A stretch of 36,099 nucleotides of DNA from Deltaproteobacteria bacterium. Lineage in GTDB: Bacteria; Desulfobacterota; DSM-4660; Desulfatiglandales; HGW-15. The DNA lies in the NCBI GenBank assembly GCA_016932115.1, contig JAFGDM010000200.1, forward strand, positions 1-36,099, in the 5' to 3' direction. Of the stretch, positions 1 through 10,399 are shown in pieces. The position numbers were made by a program, and so were the translations under genes. The first letter of the stretch is position 1; every line of letters starts with the position of its first letter. The notes below the pieces were generated by a model, which was given only the letters and a program-made list of their open reading frames with translations, was not told the origin of the DNA and did not search any database.

Positions 1-1
1 A

Positions 2-112
2 AACAACCTGCCCGAGAAGGCTTTGAGCATGTCCATTAGTGCTCTCGGAGGTACCAAGGCAAAAGTGACGGTAAGTACCCAGGCGGCTCCTACGCCCATG
101 ATTCACCTTTAG
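2..112 (+). CDS. 3' end of an unrecognised CDS (partial, open to left edge)
   Basis: Frame 2 stays open from the left edge to a TAG at 110-112, giving about 36 residues that include PEKALSMSISALGG and end in PMIHL. The other two forward frames close sooner. The piece is too short for me to recognise a family. It could be the C-terminus of a real upstream gene or a chance open frame. The next small gene starts 6 nt later, which fits a tightly packed arrangement. Confidence 0.3.
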   Translation, partial: NNLPEKALSMSISALGGTKAKVTVSTQAAPTPMIHL

Positions 113-118
113 GCCTAG

Positions 119-331
119 ATGGGGCAGGGAAAACTAAAAGACAAGAGGAAAAGGTTCCGCACAAAACAACCGTACCGGTGCAGTTGTTGTGGGAAAGATC
201 AACCCTTTTGCTGGACTTGTCCTTGCGGGTTCCAGATTTGCAACGCCTGCATGGAAGAGAATCTTTGGGGGTTGACTTGCAGCGGTGTTAACTGGCAGTG
301 CCCCGACTGCGGAGCCTTGCGCCCGTTCTAA
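119..331 (+). CDS. Small cysteine-rich zinc-ribbon-like protein, function unknown
   Basis: A 70-residue protein with a basic N-terminus (about residues 5-20, rich in K and R) followed by a dense cysteine pattern: CSCCGK, CWTCPCGFQICNAC and CPDCGALRPF. Paired CxxC-type knuckles suggest one or two zinc ribbons, and the basic head could bind nucleic acid; both points are inference. A TAG lies directly before the ATG, so this is the first possible start. There is no strong ribosome binding site. I do not recognise a named family. Seven nucleotides after the stop begins copy A1 of the dispersed family A repeat. The high Cys content and coherent motif spacing make a real gene likely despite the small size. 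Confidence 0.6.
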   Translation: MGQGKLKDKRKRFRTKQPYRCSCCGKDQPFCWTCPCGFQICNACMEENLWGLTCSGVNWQCPDCGALRPF

Positions 332-337
332 GCTTTG

Positions 338-404
338 CAGTTTTAAGAGAGACCCCCATGCTCAGGGCCGCCGGCCTCAGCATTTCAAACAGTTAAATTG
401 TTAC
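338..404 (+). repeat. Dispersed repeat family A, copy A1
   Basis: A 67 nt element beginning CAGTTTTAAGAGAGACCCCC and ending TAAATTGTTAC. It shares length and sequence with 11929-11995 and with the reverse complement of 35900-35965. Internally, ATGCT..AGG.CC can pair with GGCCT.AGCAT around a GCC loop. The last motif is repeated once more just downstream (CTAAATTGTTAC at about 411-422). It lies 7 nt after the stop of the Cys-rich gene. Confidence 0.85.
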
Positions 405-454
405 CAAAATCTAAATTGTTACGTCTTTTTTAATAATACGAAGAAGGAGTTATC

Positions 455-1252
455 GTGGCTGAAACGCATGAACCGATTGAGGACCTGAGGGAATTTGCTG
501 TTGAAGTCATCCGACGATCAGGAGATCAGGCACTGGCCTACTATGGTAAAGGCAGGTCGGATACGAAATTCGACGAGGGCCTTGTGACTGAAGCCGAGCT
601 TCACCTGGAAGAGTTTTTTAAAAATCAGCTTTTTTCCCGGTTTCCCGAGCATCAAGTCTACAAAGCCGAAGAAGCGGAAAAAAGTTACACCCATGAAGGA
701 AAACGATACCTTTGGGTTTACGATGCCATTGACGGCGTAGCAAACTACCAATCAGGAATTCCAATCTGGGGTACTTCTATCGCTCTTGTCGAGAATTTCT
801 GGCCGGTCCTCGGCCTTTTTTACATGCCTACAACCGGTGATCTTTTCCATGCAGGCGCGGGCCGAAAAGCTTTCCGCGGCAATCAGCAAATCTGTATCTC
901 TCCTCAGGAAGCAATCAACGATGAAAGTCTACTCCTGACCTATTCCCGCTTTCATGAGGGTTATCGATCCGGTTTCCCAGGAAAGATTCGGGCTTTAGGA
1001 TGTACTGCAGCTCATATCTGCTACGTTGCCATGGGCCGGGCCGAGGCTGCGCTTCTCTCCAATGAGTCTTACAAGAATCTTGCCGCCGCCGCGGTAATCA
1101 TAGACGCAGCCGGAGGAAAGATTTTCAAGATGGACGGGACGGAGTTTTTTCTCGGCGATTATGTCGAAGGTCGAAAAATTGAAGATCATCTTTTGGCTCT
1201 TGCGCCCGACAAGTATGCTCAGATCCGCCGTTTTTTGGTTGAAGTACACTAA
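455..1252 (+). CDS. Inositol monophosphatase-family protein, probably altered metal site
   Basis: 265 residues, normal for the IMPase/SuhB family of Mg-dependent sugar and inositol phosphatases. The GTG start at 455 is supported by AAGGAG at 443-448. The first metal-site motif is visible as DAIDGVANYQSG (family form DPxDGTxNF), with AEEAE upstream matching the conserved Glu region. The C-terminal family motif WDxAAG...EAGG is represented by KNLAAAAVIIDAAGG, so the usual metal-binding Asp is Asn and the Trp is Lys. DGT is also DGV. The fold assignment is firm, but catalytic activity of the standard kind is doubtful. It may have a different metal requirement, a different substrate or a non-catalytic role. 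gap follows 137 nt downstream. Confidence 0.85.
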   Translation: MAETHEPIEDLREFAVEVIRRSGDQALAYYGKGRSDTKFDEGLVTEAELHLEEFFKNQLFSRFPEHQVYKAEEAEKSYTHEGKRYLWVYDAIDGVANYQSGIPIWGTSIALVENFWPVLGLFYMPTTGDLFHAGAGRKAFRGNQQICISPQEAINDESLLLTYSRFHEGYRSGFPGKIRALGCTAAHICYVAMGRAEAALLSNESYKNLAAAAVIIDAAGGKIFKMDGTEFFLGDYVEGRKIEDHLLALAPDKYAQIRRFLVEVH

Positions 1253-1296
1253 GGGACAATCGGGAGATCAGGTGAGAGATTCTTCACAATGTTTGC

Positions 1297-1324
1297 TTGC
1301 TTTGCTCAGGGAGAATGATATAGT
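1297..1324 (+). promoter_or_regulatory. Possible sigma70 promoter for gap
   Basis: A weak TTGCTT (-35) is separated by 16 nt from TATAGT (-10, 1319-1324), about 65 nt before the gap start. The -10 is good and the -35 poor. The position in the 137 nt gap between the IMPase gene and gap is sensible. Confidence 0.4.
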
Positions 1325-1344
1325 GTAAGTATGTCGATGGGTGA

Positions 1345-2442
<1,098 letters not shown>

Positions 2443-2460
2443 AAACTGCGGGAGCGGATC

Positions 2461-4113
2461 TCATCCTCTCATTTTTTTGAACTCATGGATCAAGCCGTTA
2501 GTCGAAGAGTCATGGTTTGAAATAGGGACGGAGTCTTTCAGCTCCCGGAGGATTTTTTCGGCCAATTGTTTTCCCAGTTCCACTCCCCACTGGTCGAAGC
2601 TATAAATGTTCCAGATGAAACCCTGCACAAAAATCTTGTGCTCATACATGGCAATTAGGCTACCCAGAACCTTGGGCGTAAGTTTCTTGAAAAGAATACT
2701 GTTTGTGGGCCTGTTTCCTTCAAAGACTCTGTAAGGTGCCAGATTCAAAGCTTCATCCTCACTTTTCTCTTCTTTTCGTAGATCGTTCATAACCTCTTCC
2801 TTGTTCTTCCCGTTCATAAGTGCTTCGGTTTGGGCCAAGAAGTTGGAGAGGAGTATCGGATGATGGTTTCCTAAGGGATTTTGACTGATCGCCGGGGCCA
2901 GGAAATCAGCCGGGATCAGTTTGGTACCCTGATGAAGCAACTGGTAGAAAGCATGCTGGCCGTTTGTTCCAGGCTCTCCCCAGATAATGGGTCCGGTTTG
3001 CCAGCGCACCCGGTTCCCGTTACGATCCACGGATTTCCCGTTGCTCTCCATGTTGCCCTGCTGAAAATAGGCTGGAAAGCGATGCATGTACTGATCATAG
3101 GGTAGGATTGCTTCTGTTTCGGACCCGAAAAAATTATTGTACCAGATGCCGATGAGGGCGAGAATCACGGGGATGTTTTGGTAAAAAGGACTGAAACGGA
3201 AATGTCGATCCATTTCGTGTGCGCCCTCAAGCAGATCCTCGAAGTTTTCGAACCCTATGGAGCAGGCAATGGAAAGTCCTATGGCGGACCACAGAGAGTA
3301 ACGCCCACCGACCCAGTCCCAGAAAACGAACATGTTTTTCCGATCTATGCCAAAGGCCTGGACCTGTTCTGTGTTCGTGGAAACGGCCACGAAATGCTTG
3401 GCTACGTAGCCGGTGTTTTTGGCGTGACTGAGAAACCAGGTTCTTGCAGTTAACGCATTGGTCATGGTTTCTTGGGTGGTGAAAGTTTTGGAGGCTATCA
3501 AAAAAAGGGTTGTTTCAGGCTTGAGCTTTTTCAGGGTCTCAGCTATGTGGGTCCCATCCACGTTTGAAACGAAGTGAAGAGAAATGTCCTTGCTCGAATA
3601 GGGCCGCAGGCACTCGGTTACCATGGCAGGGCCGAGGTCCGATCCCCCGATCCCGATGTTGACGATGTCTCTTATTTTTTTGCCTGTGTAACCGCGCCAT
3701 TTTCCCTTGATAATCCCATGTGAGAATGCTTTCATTTTGCTCAATACGGCATTTACCTGGGGCATCACATCTTCGCCGTCCACATACACAGGCGAATTGG
3801 ACCGGTTCCTGAGGGCTGTGTGGAGAACGGCCCGATCTTCGGTTTCATTGATCCTTTGCCCTGTGAACATTTTCTCAATTCCATCAACGAGGCCTGTTTC
3901 CTCGGCCAAATCGATGAGGAGCCGCAGTGTTTCATCAGTGATTCTGTTTTTGGAGTAATCGACGAGAATGTCGTTGAAGCGAATTGAGAATTTTTCGAAT
4001 CTTCGGGGGTCTTCTTTGAAAAGGTCTTTCATGTGGAGCTGTTTCACCTTTTCAAAATGATCCGAAAGAGAGTGCCAGCTTTCGGTTTTTGTTGGGTTGA
4101 TCTTATCGAGCAT
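2461..4113 (-). CDS. pgi: Glucose-6-phosphate isomerase
   Basis: Interconverts glucose-6-phosphate and fructose-6-phosphate in the cytoplasm. The ORF track starts at 4155, but the ATG at 4113 ([13 protein letters not shown]) has GAAGGA seven nt upstream and gives 550 residues, matching the usual length of about 550. Family signatures are visible: [12 protein letters not shown] (phosphosugar binding), [12 protein letters not shown] (around the second signature), MESNGKSVD with the catalytic Glu region, and [10 protein letters not shown] carrying the C-terminal catalytic Lys. No disruption is seen. It is convergent with gap and lies on the same strand as the KdnB-like gene upstream (129 nt apart). 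With gap it supports sugar synthesis or breakdown. Confidence 0.97.
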   Translation of the reverse strand: MLDKINPTKTESWHSLSDHFEKVKQLHMKDLFKEDPRRFEKFSIRFNDILVDYSKNRITDETLRLLIDLAEETGLVDGIEKMFTGQRINETEDRAVLHTALRNRSNSPVYVDGEDVMPQVNAVLSKMKAFSHGIIKGKWRGYTGKKIRDIVNIGIGGSDLGPAMVTECLRPYSSKDISLHFVSNVDGTHIAETLKKLKPETTLFLIASKTFTTQETMTNALTARTWFLSHAKNTGYVAKHFVAVSTNTEQVQAFGIDRKNMFVFWDWVGGRYSLWSAIGLSIACSIGFENFEDLLEGAHEMDRHFRFSPFYQNIPVILALIGIWYNNFFGSETEAILPYDQYMHRFPAYFQQGNMESNGKSVDRNGNRVRWQTGPIIWGEPGTNGQHAFYQLLHQGTKLIPADFLAPAISQNPLGNHHPILLSNFLAQTEALMNGKNKEEVMNDLRKEEKSEDEALNLAPYRVFEGNRPTNSILFKKLTPKVLGSLIAMYEHKIFVQGFIWNIYSFDQWGVELGKQLAEKILRELKDSVPISNHDSSTNGLIHEFKKMRG

Positions 4114-4242
4114 CTTAAGATCCTTCGTTTCTAAGATACAAAAAACCCGCAGCAAGGGGAGTAGCTCTTTTCCCTCAGATGATGCAGATTAAGTGGAACA
4201 GACGTTCTCTGGATTGCGAAACTGGAGCATGCAATTCAGGCC

Positions 4243-5460
<1,218 letters not shown>

Positions 5461-5462
5461 AA

Positions 5463-5512
5463 GGATCCCCATGCTTGGTGCTTAAGGTGTTTTCAAAAAG
5501 CCGAAGTGTTAC
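5463..5512 (+). repeat. Degenerate family A-like repeat, copy A5
   Basis: GGATCCCCATGCTTGG resembles the GACCCCCATGCTCGG core of family A. The tail CAAAAAGCCGAAGTGTTAC matches the tail of copy A3 (TTAAAAAGCCGAAATGTTAC). The central hairpin arm is missing. It sits in the intergenic space between two minus-strand genes. Confidence 0.55.
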
Positions 5513-5538
5513 GAAATTTCAAATATGTTTGGCTAGCC

Positions 5539-5781
5539 TTATCTTTCAATGATCTTTACGAGAAACCATAGATCGTGCATTCGGTGCCATTTCAGTAAAT
5601 ATATTTTGCAGTCATCGGCCAGCAATTTATAGTAATCATGTTGCACACCATACCACCTATCAATGATATCGATTACGTCCAATTTCCGGTCATTGAAAAT
5701 AAAATACAGAGGTCTTTCATTTGATTTGTACCCCGAATAGGCTGCGACTTCAACCTTAACAGGAAAGTTGTCTTCCCGCAT
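5539..5781 (-). CDS. Small hypothetical protein (80 aa)
   Basis: 80 residues with no signal peptide and no membrane segment. It is rich in aromatic residues and His/Trp toward the C-terminus (KWHRMHDLWFLVKIIER). The ATG at 5781 has AGGAAGG about 8 nt upstream, which supports expression. I do not recognise the family. The length and composition suggest a small alpha/beta cytoplasmic protein. It is in the same direction as the lipoprotein upstream (116 nt) and the KdnB-like gene downstream, but the A5/B1 repeats lie between it and the latter. Confidence 0.6.
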   Translation of the reverse strand: MREDNFPVKVEVAAYSGYKSNERPLYFIFNDRKLDVIDIIDRWYGVQHDYYKLLADDCKIYLLKWHRMHDLWFLVKIIER

Positions 5782-5897
5782 TTCTAGGCCTTCCTGGTTT
5801 TGTTTTTATCTTAGCATAATCCATAGCGTAGGCTACGGTTGAGATGATGGACCCGGTTTTCCTTCTATGCCGTCCGATATCATGACTTGTCGAGTGA

Positions 5898-6425
5898 TCA
5901 GGCGTCGGTGATTCTGAAACTCCTCAAGAACCTGTGAAATTCCTCGATATCATGGTGGGAATAGCAGACCAGGTCGGCATTATATCTTAGCGTATAAAAC
6001 CAGTTTCCATTGATAAACCCGTACATATAGGTTTGAAATTTCAAGCCCTCCTTGTTTTCATAGGTGAAAACGAGTCTGAAGGCCTCATGATGATTGACAT
6101 GGGCCGACCGATTTTCCAAAAGCCTGAAATTATAAACCGCCTCATCATTCATAATCTCTTCCAGGAAAAGGGCGGCGGCATCGCCGGAAGACATCCCACC
6201 AGCCAGAGCTTTTGATGTGTGGATAAAGGGCTTTTCAAGAGGACGTTGTTGGATAAGGATATATTGGGAATAAGGGCCGTCTTTTGTGAGAATATAAAAT
6301 TCAGGTGAATCCACCCTGTGCCATTTCTCCGGAGGTTGAGCGGAGAAATCCTGCAGGCAGGAGGATCGGTTTGCAGTGCAACCAACCGAAAAAGATATGA
6401 TAAGAACAAGAAGCAGATTTTTCAT
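5898..6425 (-). CDS. Predicted lipoprotein, function unknown
   Basis: 175 residues. The N-terminus is a lipoprotein signal peptide: MKN, a hydrophobic core LLLVLIISF, then the lipobox SVGC with Cys16 as the lipidation site. The mature part has no recognised catalytic motif. It contains a stretch of aromatic residues around FQTYMYGFINGNWFYTLRY that reads like beta strands. AAGGAGG precedes the ATG by about 10 nt. It is likely anchored in the inner or outer membrane facing the periplasm. Upstream lies 470 nt of AT-rich intergenic DNA holding an opposing promoter. Confidence 0.75.
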   Translation of the reverse strand: MKNLLLVLIISFSVGCTANRSSCLQDFSAQPPEKWHRVDSPEFYILTKDGPYSQYILIQQRPLEKPFIHTSKALAGGMSSGDAAALFLEEIMNDEAVYNFRLLENRSAHVNHHEAFRLVFTYENKEGLKFQTYMYGFINGNWFYTLRYNADLVCYSHHDIEEFHRFLRSFRITDA

Positions 6426-6701
6426 GAGTTTTTTCCTCCTTGTAAGAACGATCTTATCGCAACACCTTACCTCTTGTGTTATCGACCCATTGAGAGATCA
6501 ATAGCAAAAGAAAGGGTGAGTGGATCCGCTTGTGAGAACTCTATGCAAGAGGCGTGCAAAAAGGTTATTTTCTATTTCTCATATATATTTTAACTAGTTG
6601 CAACAAATTAGAAAAGCAGTTTTTTACGAAAGACATTCAAAAAATGTCACGGGAACGAAAAAATGCATGAGTTTGCAGAGAGAAATGTCTGTTTCTGCCT
6701 A

Positions 6702-6729
6702 TTGACATAAGTTTTCAAAGCTGTATTAT
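6702..6729 (+). promoter_or_regulatory. Sigma70-type promoter for the small lipoprotein gene
   Basis: TTGACA (6702-6707), a 16 nt spacer and TATTAT (6724-6729) in an AT-rich stretch. It would give a 5' leader of about 160 nt before the ATG at 6896. The rest of the 6426-6895 gap holds no gene I can support; it is AT-rich and contains the inverted repeat listed next. Confidence 0.6.
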
Positions 6730-6730
6730 T

Positions 6731-6825
6731 AGAACCGTTTAAAATATAGATCGCCTTATTTTTTCCTGAACATTGCGTGTCGTTTTATTTTCGGTTGCCG
6801 TGAGGGATTCTTAGGGGACGGTTCT
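6731..6825. repeat. 8-bp inverted repeat in the leader, AGAACCGT / ACGGTTCT
   Basis: AGAACCGT at 6731-6738 is the exact reverse complement of ACGGTTCT at 6818-6825. The second arm lies in TTAGGGGACGGTTCTTATTT. The arms begin just after the predicted -10 box, so a leader transcript would contain both. It could be a degenerate mobile-element end or a leader structure. The evidence is limited to the pairing. Confidence 0.4.
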
Positions 6826-6895
6826 TATTTTTTGTAGAAGCTGATTCTGTGATTTAAGTATCAGGAGTCATGAGAAAAGAAAGGAGGATCGAATA

Positions 6896-7117
6896 ATGAA
6901 GAAATTGTTGGCTTTGATTTTTCTAAGTGCATTTGTTTTTGGATGTGGGGCTTCGGCCCAGAAATCGGAGTTCTGGCAGCATAACACGATGTATAAGACC
7001 AATGACCATTTGAAGTATAGCTGGAGCGGTTACACGAAACCGACTGCCGAGACGGGCAAAAAATCTATAGAACAGGGATGGTGGGGTATCGAGATTCCTT
7101 ATGTGCCGGGGCGGTGA
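6896..7117 (+). CDS. Small predicted lipoprotein (73 aa)
   Basis: 73 residues: signal MKKLLALIFLSAFVFGC with lipobox FVFGC (Cys17), then a short polar mature part rich in Trp, Tyr and Lys (KYSWSGYTKPT, QGWWGIEIPYVPGR). AGGAGG lies about 8 nt before the ATG. It has its own promoter (6702-6729) and terminator (7228-7255), so it looks like a single-gene transcript. The family is not recognised. Such small envelope lipoproteins are often structural or stress-related, but nothing here shows that. Confidence 0.75.
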   Translation: MKKLLALIFLSAFVFGCGASAQKSEFWQHNTMYKTNDHLKYSWSGYTKPTAETGKKSIEQGWWGIEIPYVPGR

Positions 7118-7227
7118 CGGTCCCCTTGTGCGCCTCTCTTAAAGCTCTAAGAAAAACTGATCGGAGTCTATTTAAAGGGCGTGAAAATCCATTCCGGGCA
7201 CTATCACACTTCCCTCCGGATTCCGGA

Positions 7228-7255
7228 AAGGGTGCTGAAAAGGGCACCCTTTTTT
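7228..7255 (+). terminator. Rho-independent terminator after the small lipoprotein
   Basis: AAGGGTGC pairs with GCACCCTT around an 8 nt loop and is followed by a run of six T. It stands 110 nt after the stop codon. From here to the thrS promoter at 7317 I see no gene. Confidence 0.85.
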
Positions 7256-7316
7256 GTGTTCTTCTTTTGTCCGGAGGAGGTTCTCCGCAGTTTCTAAAAG
7301 GTTCCGTATATTTTTA

Positions 7317-7345
7317 TTGACAATCACGACCAAATAAGCCATAAA
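7317..7345 (+). promoter_or_regulatory. Candidate sigma70 promoter for the thrS transcript
   Basis: TTGACA (7317-7322), a 17 nt spacer and CATAAA (7340-7345). It lies downstream of the previous terminator and about 220 nt before thrS, leaving a long leader that contains the hairpin at 7511-7552. Confidence 0.55.
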
Positions 7346-7510
7346 AATCAAGACATATCGGCTTGCCTTGCCACGGCTTAGCGAATGCGCGATCTGGATA
7401 ACCGGAGGGAGTGAAGGAATTATTTTTGGGTACTGGAGCCTTATAAGTTGTGTTGTTTTGAAGCACGAAATCGATGATTACAAAATACGTTTCTGATTCG
7501 AATGGAAATG

Positions 7511-7552
7511 AGGCATCTGAGAAGTCTGATGATTTACCTCGGATGCCTTTTT
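7511..7552 (+). terminator. Intrinsic terminator or attenuator hairpin in the thrS leader
   Basis: AGGCATCTGAG (7511-7521) pairs with CTCGGATGCCT (7538-7548), 11 bp with one G-U, and is followed by TTTTT. This is a textbook intrinsic terminator, only 16 nt before the earliest credible thrS start. It has no gene of its own to terminate, so attenuation of the thrS-infC operon is the natural reading. No T-box consensus was found in the leader. Confidence 0.7.
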
Positions 7553-7567
7553 AATTTCCAACACGAT

Positions 7568-9493
7568 ATGATGAATAAAATGACAAACAACAAAGAGAGT
7601 CGGCAAGAGACTGAAAAAAAGGAGGAGCGTTTTTCCTCTTTGGAGATGCTTAGGGATCGCGGATTGAAGGATATTAATCGGGTTTTGGCGGTGAGAGTCA
7701 ACGGTGAGCTTTGTGATCTTTCCTGTTCGATCGAGGGGAAAGAGGTGCTTGAACCCGTTTATGCGGAATCACAAGAAGGCCTTGAGATTCTGCGCCACAG
7801 CGCTTCTCATGTAATGGCCATGGCGGTGAAGGAGCTTTTCCCGGGAGTAAAGGTCACAATCGGTCCGGCTATCGAGAATGGATTTTACTATGACTTTGAC
7901 TACGAAAGGCCTTTTCGAGAAGAGGATTTGCCCAAGATCGAAGAAAAGATGCATGAGATAGTAAAGGCCGATTATCCCTTTACCAGAAAAGAAGTCACAT
8001 CCCGTGAGGCCATCGATTTCTTTTTGTCTGAGGGTGAACCTTATAAGGTGGAACTTATCGAGGACCTGGGCGCTGAGAGGGTCTCTCTTTATAGTCAGGG
8101 GAGTTTCACAGACCTATGCCGGGGTCCCCATATTTCCTCGTCAGGGAAAATCAAAGCCTTTAAATTGACAAAAGTGGCCGGAGCATACTGGCGCGGAGAT
8201 GAGAAAAGGCCGATGCTCAGTCGCATTTATGGTGTGGCCTTTCATGATCAGAAAGCTCTGAAAGAGCACCTGAAAAGACTGGAAGAGGCTAAAAGGCGAG
8301 ACCACGTGCGTCTGGGAGCTCAGCTCGATCTTTTCAGCACTCATGAGGAGATCGGTGCGGGCATGATCGTATGGCACCCAAAAGGTGGAATTTTGCGCCA
8401 TGTTCTTGAGGAGTTTGAAATCCGCGAGCATCTGAAGAGGGGCTATGAAATTGTCAAGGGTCCGCAGATTTTGAAAACAGAGCTCTGGAAGAGATCCGGG
8501 CATTTCGAAAATTACCGGGAAAACATGTATTTTACGGAGATCGATCAGCAGTCTTACGGCATCAAGCCTATGAACTGCCTAAGCCACATGATGATCTATA
8601 ATTCAGCCCTGCGCAGCTATCGAGACCTTCCGAAACGATACTTTGAACTGGGTCTGGTGCATCGCCATGAACGATCAGGTGTTTTGCACGGGCTTTTAAG
8701 AGTGCGTGAGTTTACCCAGGATGATGCTCATATCATTTGCACGCCCGAGCAGTTGGACCAGGAGATCAAAGGAGTGCTTGACTTTGTGAAAGACATGATG
8801 GCCGTTTTCGGCTTTGAATACGACCTGGAGATCAGTACAAGACCTGAAAAGTCCATCGGATCGGATGAAGACTGGGAAAGGGCGACCAGAGCCCTGATCA
8901 AAGCCATGGAAGAAAACCGCCTTCCCTACCGGATTAATGAAGGCGATGGGGCCTTTTACGGACCCAAGATCGATGTAAAGCTCAAGGACGCGTTGGAAAG
9001 AAAGTGGCAGTGCGCAACGATACAATGTGATTTTACGTTGCCGGATAGATTCAATCTTGCCTACATCGATAGAGACGGGCAAAAGCATCGGCCCGCTATG
9101 ATCCATCGCGTTATTCTGGGAGCACTCGAGCGGTTCATTGGAATTTTGATCGAGCATTACGCCGGCGCTTTCCCAACTTGGCTTGCACCGGTTCAGGCGA
9201 TTCTTCTCACAGTGACGGATCGGAACATCCCCTACGGCGAAATTCTGCGCGGGCATCTTAAAGATGCGGAGATCAGGGTTGAAGCTGATTTTCGGAATGA
9301 GAAGTTAAGCCTTAAGGTGAGAGAGGCGCAGCTTCAGAAAATACCCTACATGTTGATCATAGGTGACCGGGAATGCCAGGAGGAGGGCCTCACTCCCAGA
9401 CTGAGGAGCGGTAAGAATCTTTCTTTCATGAAGGAAAAAGAATTCATCCTACACATTCAGGAAGAAATCAGGCAAAGGAGGGAAGGGCTATAG
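7568..9493 (+). CDS. thrS: Threonyl-tRNA synthetase
   Basis: About 640 residues. It charges tRNA-Thr and belongs to class II. The ORF track starts at 7502, but that start lies before the terminator hairpin. ATG 7568, 7571 or 7580 give the family length; none has a clear Shine-Dalgarno. Domains in order: a divergent TGS-like N-terminus (the usual LPDGS motif is not visible), the second editing domain with [11 protein letters not shown] and TDLCRGPH, then the catalytic core with [29 protein letters not shown] and [13 protein letters not shown], and an anticodon-binding domain. The zinc ligands Cys (PMNC), His (DDAH) and His (MIH) are present. The stop TAG overlaps the infC AUA start. Confidence 0.97.
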   Translation: MMNKMTNNKESRQETEKKEERFSSLEMLRDRGLKDINRVLAVRVNGELCDLSCSIEGKEVLEPVYAESQEGLEILRHSASHVMAMAVKELFPGVKVTIGPAIENGFYYDFDYERPFREEDLPKIEEKMHEIVKADYPFTRKEVTSREAIDFFLSEGEPYKVELIEDLGAERVSLYSQGSFTDLCRGPHISSSGKIKAFKLTKVAGAYWRGDEKRPMLSRIYGVAFHDQKALKEHLKRLEEAKRRDHVRLGAQLDLFSTHEEIGAGMIVWHPKGGILRHVLEEFEIREHLKRGYEIVKGPQILKTELWKRSGHFENYRENMYFTEIDQQSYGIKPMNCLSHMMIYNSALRSYRDLPKRYFELGLVHRHERSGVLHGLLRVREFTQDDAHIICTPEQLDQEIKGVLDFVKDMMAVFGFEYDLEISTRPEKSIGSDEDWERATRALIKAMEENRLPYRINEGDGAFYGPKIDVKLKDALERKWQCATIQCDFTLPDRFNLAYIDRDGQKHRPAMIHRVILGALERFIGILIEHYAGAFPTWLAPVQAILLTVTDRNIPYGEILRGHLKDAEIRVEADFRNEKLSLKVREAQLQKIPYMLIIGDRECQEEGLTPRLRSGKNLSFMKEKEFILHIQEEIRQRREGL

Positions 9494-10005
9494 CAAAGAA
9501 AACTGATGAGGTGAATGTCAATGAGAGGATCCGCGCAAAGGCGGTCCGATTAATCTCCTTTGACGGGCAGCAGCTTGGGATCATGTCGATTAGCGATGCT
9601 TTGGGCGCTGCGCAAAAGGAGGGTATGGATTTGGTTGAGGTTTCACCCAATTCGGATCCGCCTGTTTGCAAGATCATGGATTATGGCAAGTACAAATACC
9701 AGGCAAGCAAGAAAACGCAGGAGGGCAAGAAAAAGACGAGGACTCTCCAGGTGAAAGAAATCAGGTTGCGTCCTCGCACGGATGAACACGATTTGGATTT
9801 CAAGATCAAGAACATGAAAAAGTTCCTTGAGAAAAAAGACAAGGTTAAGGTTTCAGTCCTTTTTCGCGGACGAGAAATGGCTTACATGGACGCAGGCAAG
9901 ACCCTTCTTGAGCGCATCGCTCAGGAGGTAGAAGAGCAAGGTTCTATGGAACAGCCTCCAACCAAGGAAGGATGGCGCCTTACCATGCTCCTTGTGCCCA
10001 AGTAA
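9490..10005 (+). CDS. infC: Translation initiation factor IF-3, probable AUA start
   Basis: 171 residues if read from ATA at 9490. IF-3 binds the 30S subunit, blocks subunit joining and proofreads the start codon. The ORF track begins at GTG 9511, but AGGAGG (9477-9482) sits 7 nt before ATA 9490 and 28 nt before GTG. The extra residues (AKKTDEV) extend the conserved [14 protein letters not shown]-terminus naturally. The N domain (about 1-75) and C domain ([25 protein letters not shown]) are intact. The start overlaps the thrS stop (CTATAG). A rare AUU-type start is known in E. coli infC and underlies IF-3 autoregulation; AUA here would serve the same role by inference. Confidence 0.95.
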   Translation: MAKKTDEVNVNERIRAKAVRLISFDGQQLGIMSISDALGAAQKEGMDLVEVSPNSDPPVCKIMDYGKYKYQASKKTQEGKKKTRTLQVKEIRLRPRTDEHDLDFKIKNMKKFLEKKDKVKVSVLFRGREMAYMDAGKTLLERIAQEVEEQGSMEQPPTKEGWRLTMLLVPK

Positions 10006-10074
10006 ACTCCCATCTCCTTTGCCGGGTCTAGGTTTTTAGTCATTAAGGTTAGTCGTTATCCTGTAGCTGTTTTT

Positions 10075-10093
10075 AGGCCTCCAGGGAGGGCCT
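10075..10093 (+). promoter_or_regulatory. Hairpin between infC and rpmI, possible r-protein leader
   Basis: AGGCC (10075-10079) pairs with GGCCT (10089-10093), with partial pairing inside, in the 145 nt gap before rpmI. In several bacteria L20 represses this operon through leader RNA. This hairpin could be part of such a site, but I cannot show an L20 target from one sequence. Confidence 0.35.
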
Positions 10094-10150
10094 TGTATTA
10101 CTATAAATTGGAGGTGGGCTTTTCGAGCTGCTTCAACAGAGGAGGGAAAA

Positions 10151-10348
10151 ATGCCAAAAATAAAAACCAATCGTGCTGCTGCAAAGCGCTTTAAGACCAC
10201 TGGAAACGGTAAGATCGTTAGGAGCAAGGCTTTCGGTAACCATATCTTGACCAAGAAAACCACCAAGAGAAAACGGAGGCTCCGTCAATCAAGCCTTGTG
10301 GATGGAGCGAACAAGAAAAACGTCAAAAAGCTCATTCCTTACCTGTAG
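10151..10348 (+). CDS. rpmI: 50S ribosomal protein L35
   Basis: 65 residues, the usual length for L35. The protein starts [15 protein letters not shown] and is very basic ([11 protein letters not shown]), as expected for this large-subunit protein. GGAGGG stands about 5 nt before the ATG. It lies between infC and rplT in the conserved order. No anomalies are seen. Confidence 0.97.
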   Translation: MPKIKTNRAAAKRFKTTGNGKIVRSKAFGNHILTKKTTKRKRRLRQSSLVDGANKKNVKKLIPYL

Positions 10349-10399
10349 GCGACCTAAAAGGATCAAGGGCTTTTTTGCGAAATTGAAAGAGGGTTAGAG

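Noticed and set aside
7330-7560. T-box riboswitch or tRNA gene before thrS
   Set aside because: No T-box consensus; a TTCGAAT near 7495 looked like a T-loop, but the flanking stem does not pair.
8572-8595. Unusual ThrRS motif PMNCLSH instead of PMNCPGH
   Set aside because: The zinc-binding Cys and the following His are kept, and Leu-Ser variants are, as far as I recall, found in related bacteria; not a sign of lost function.
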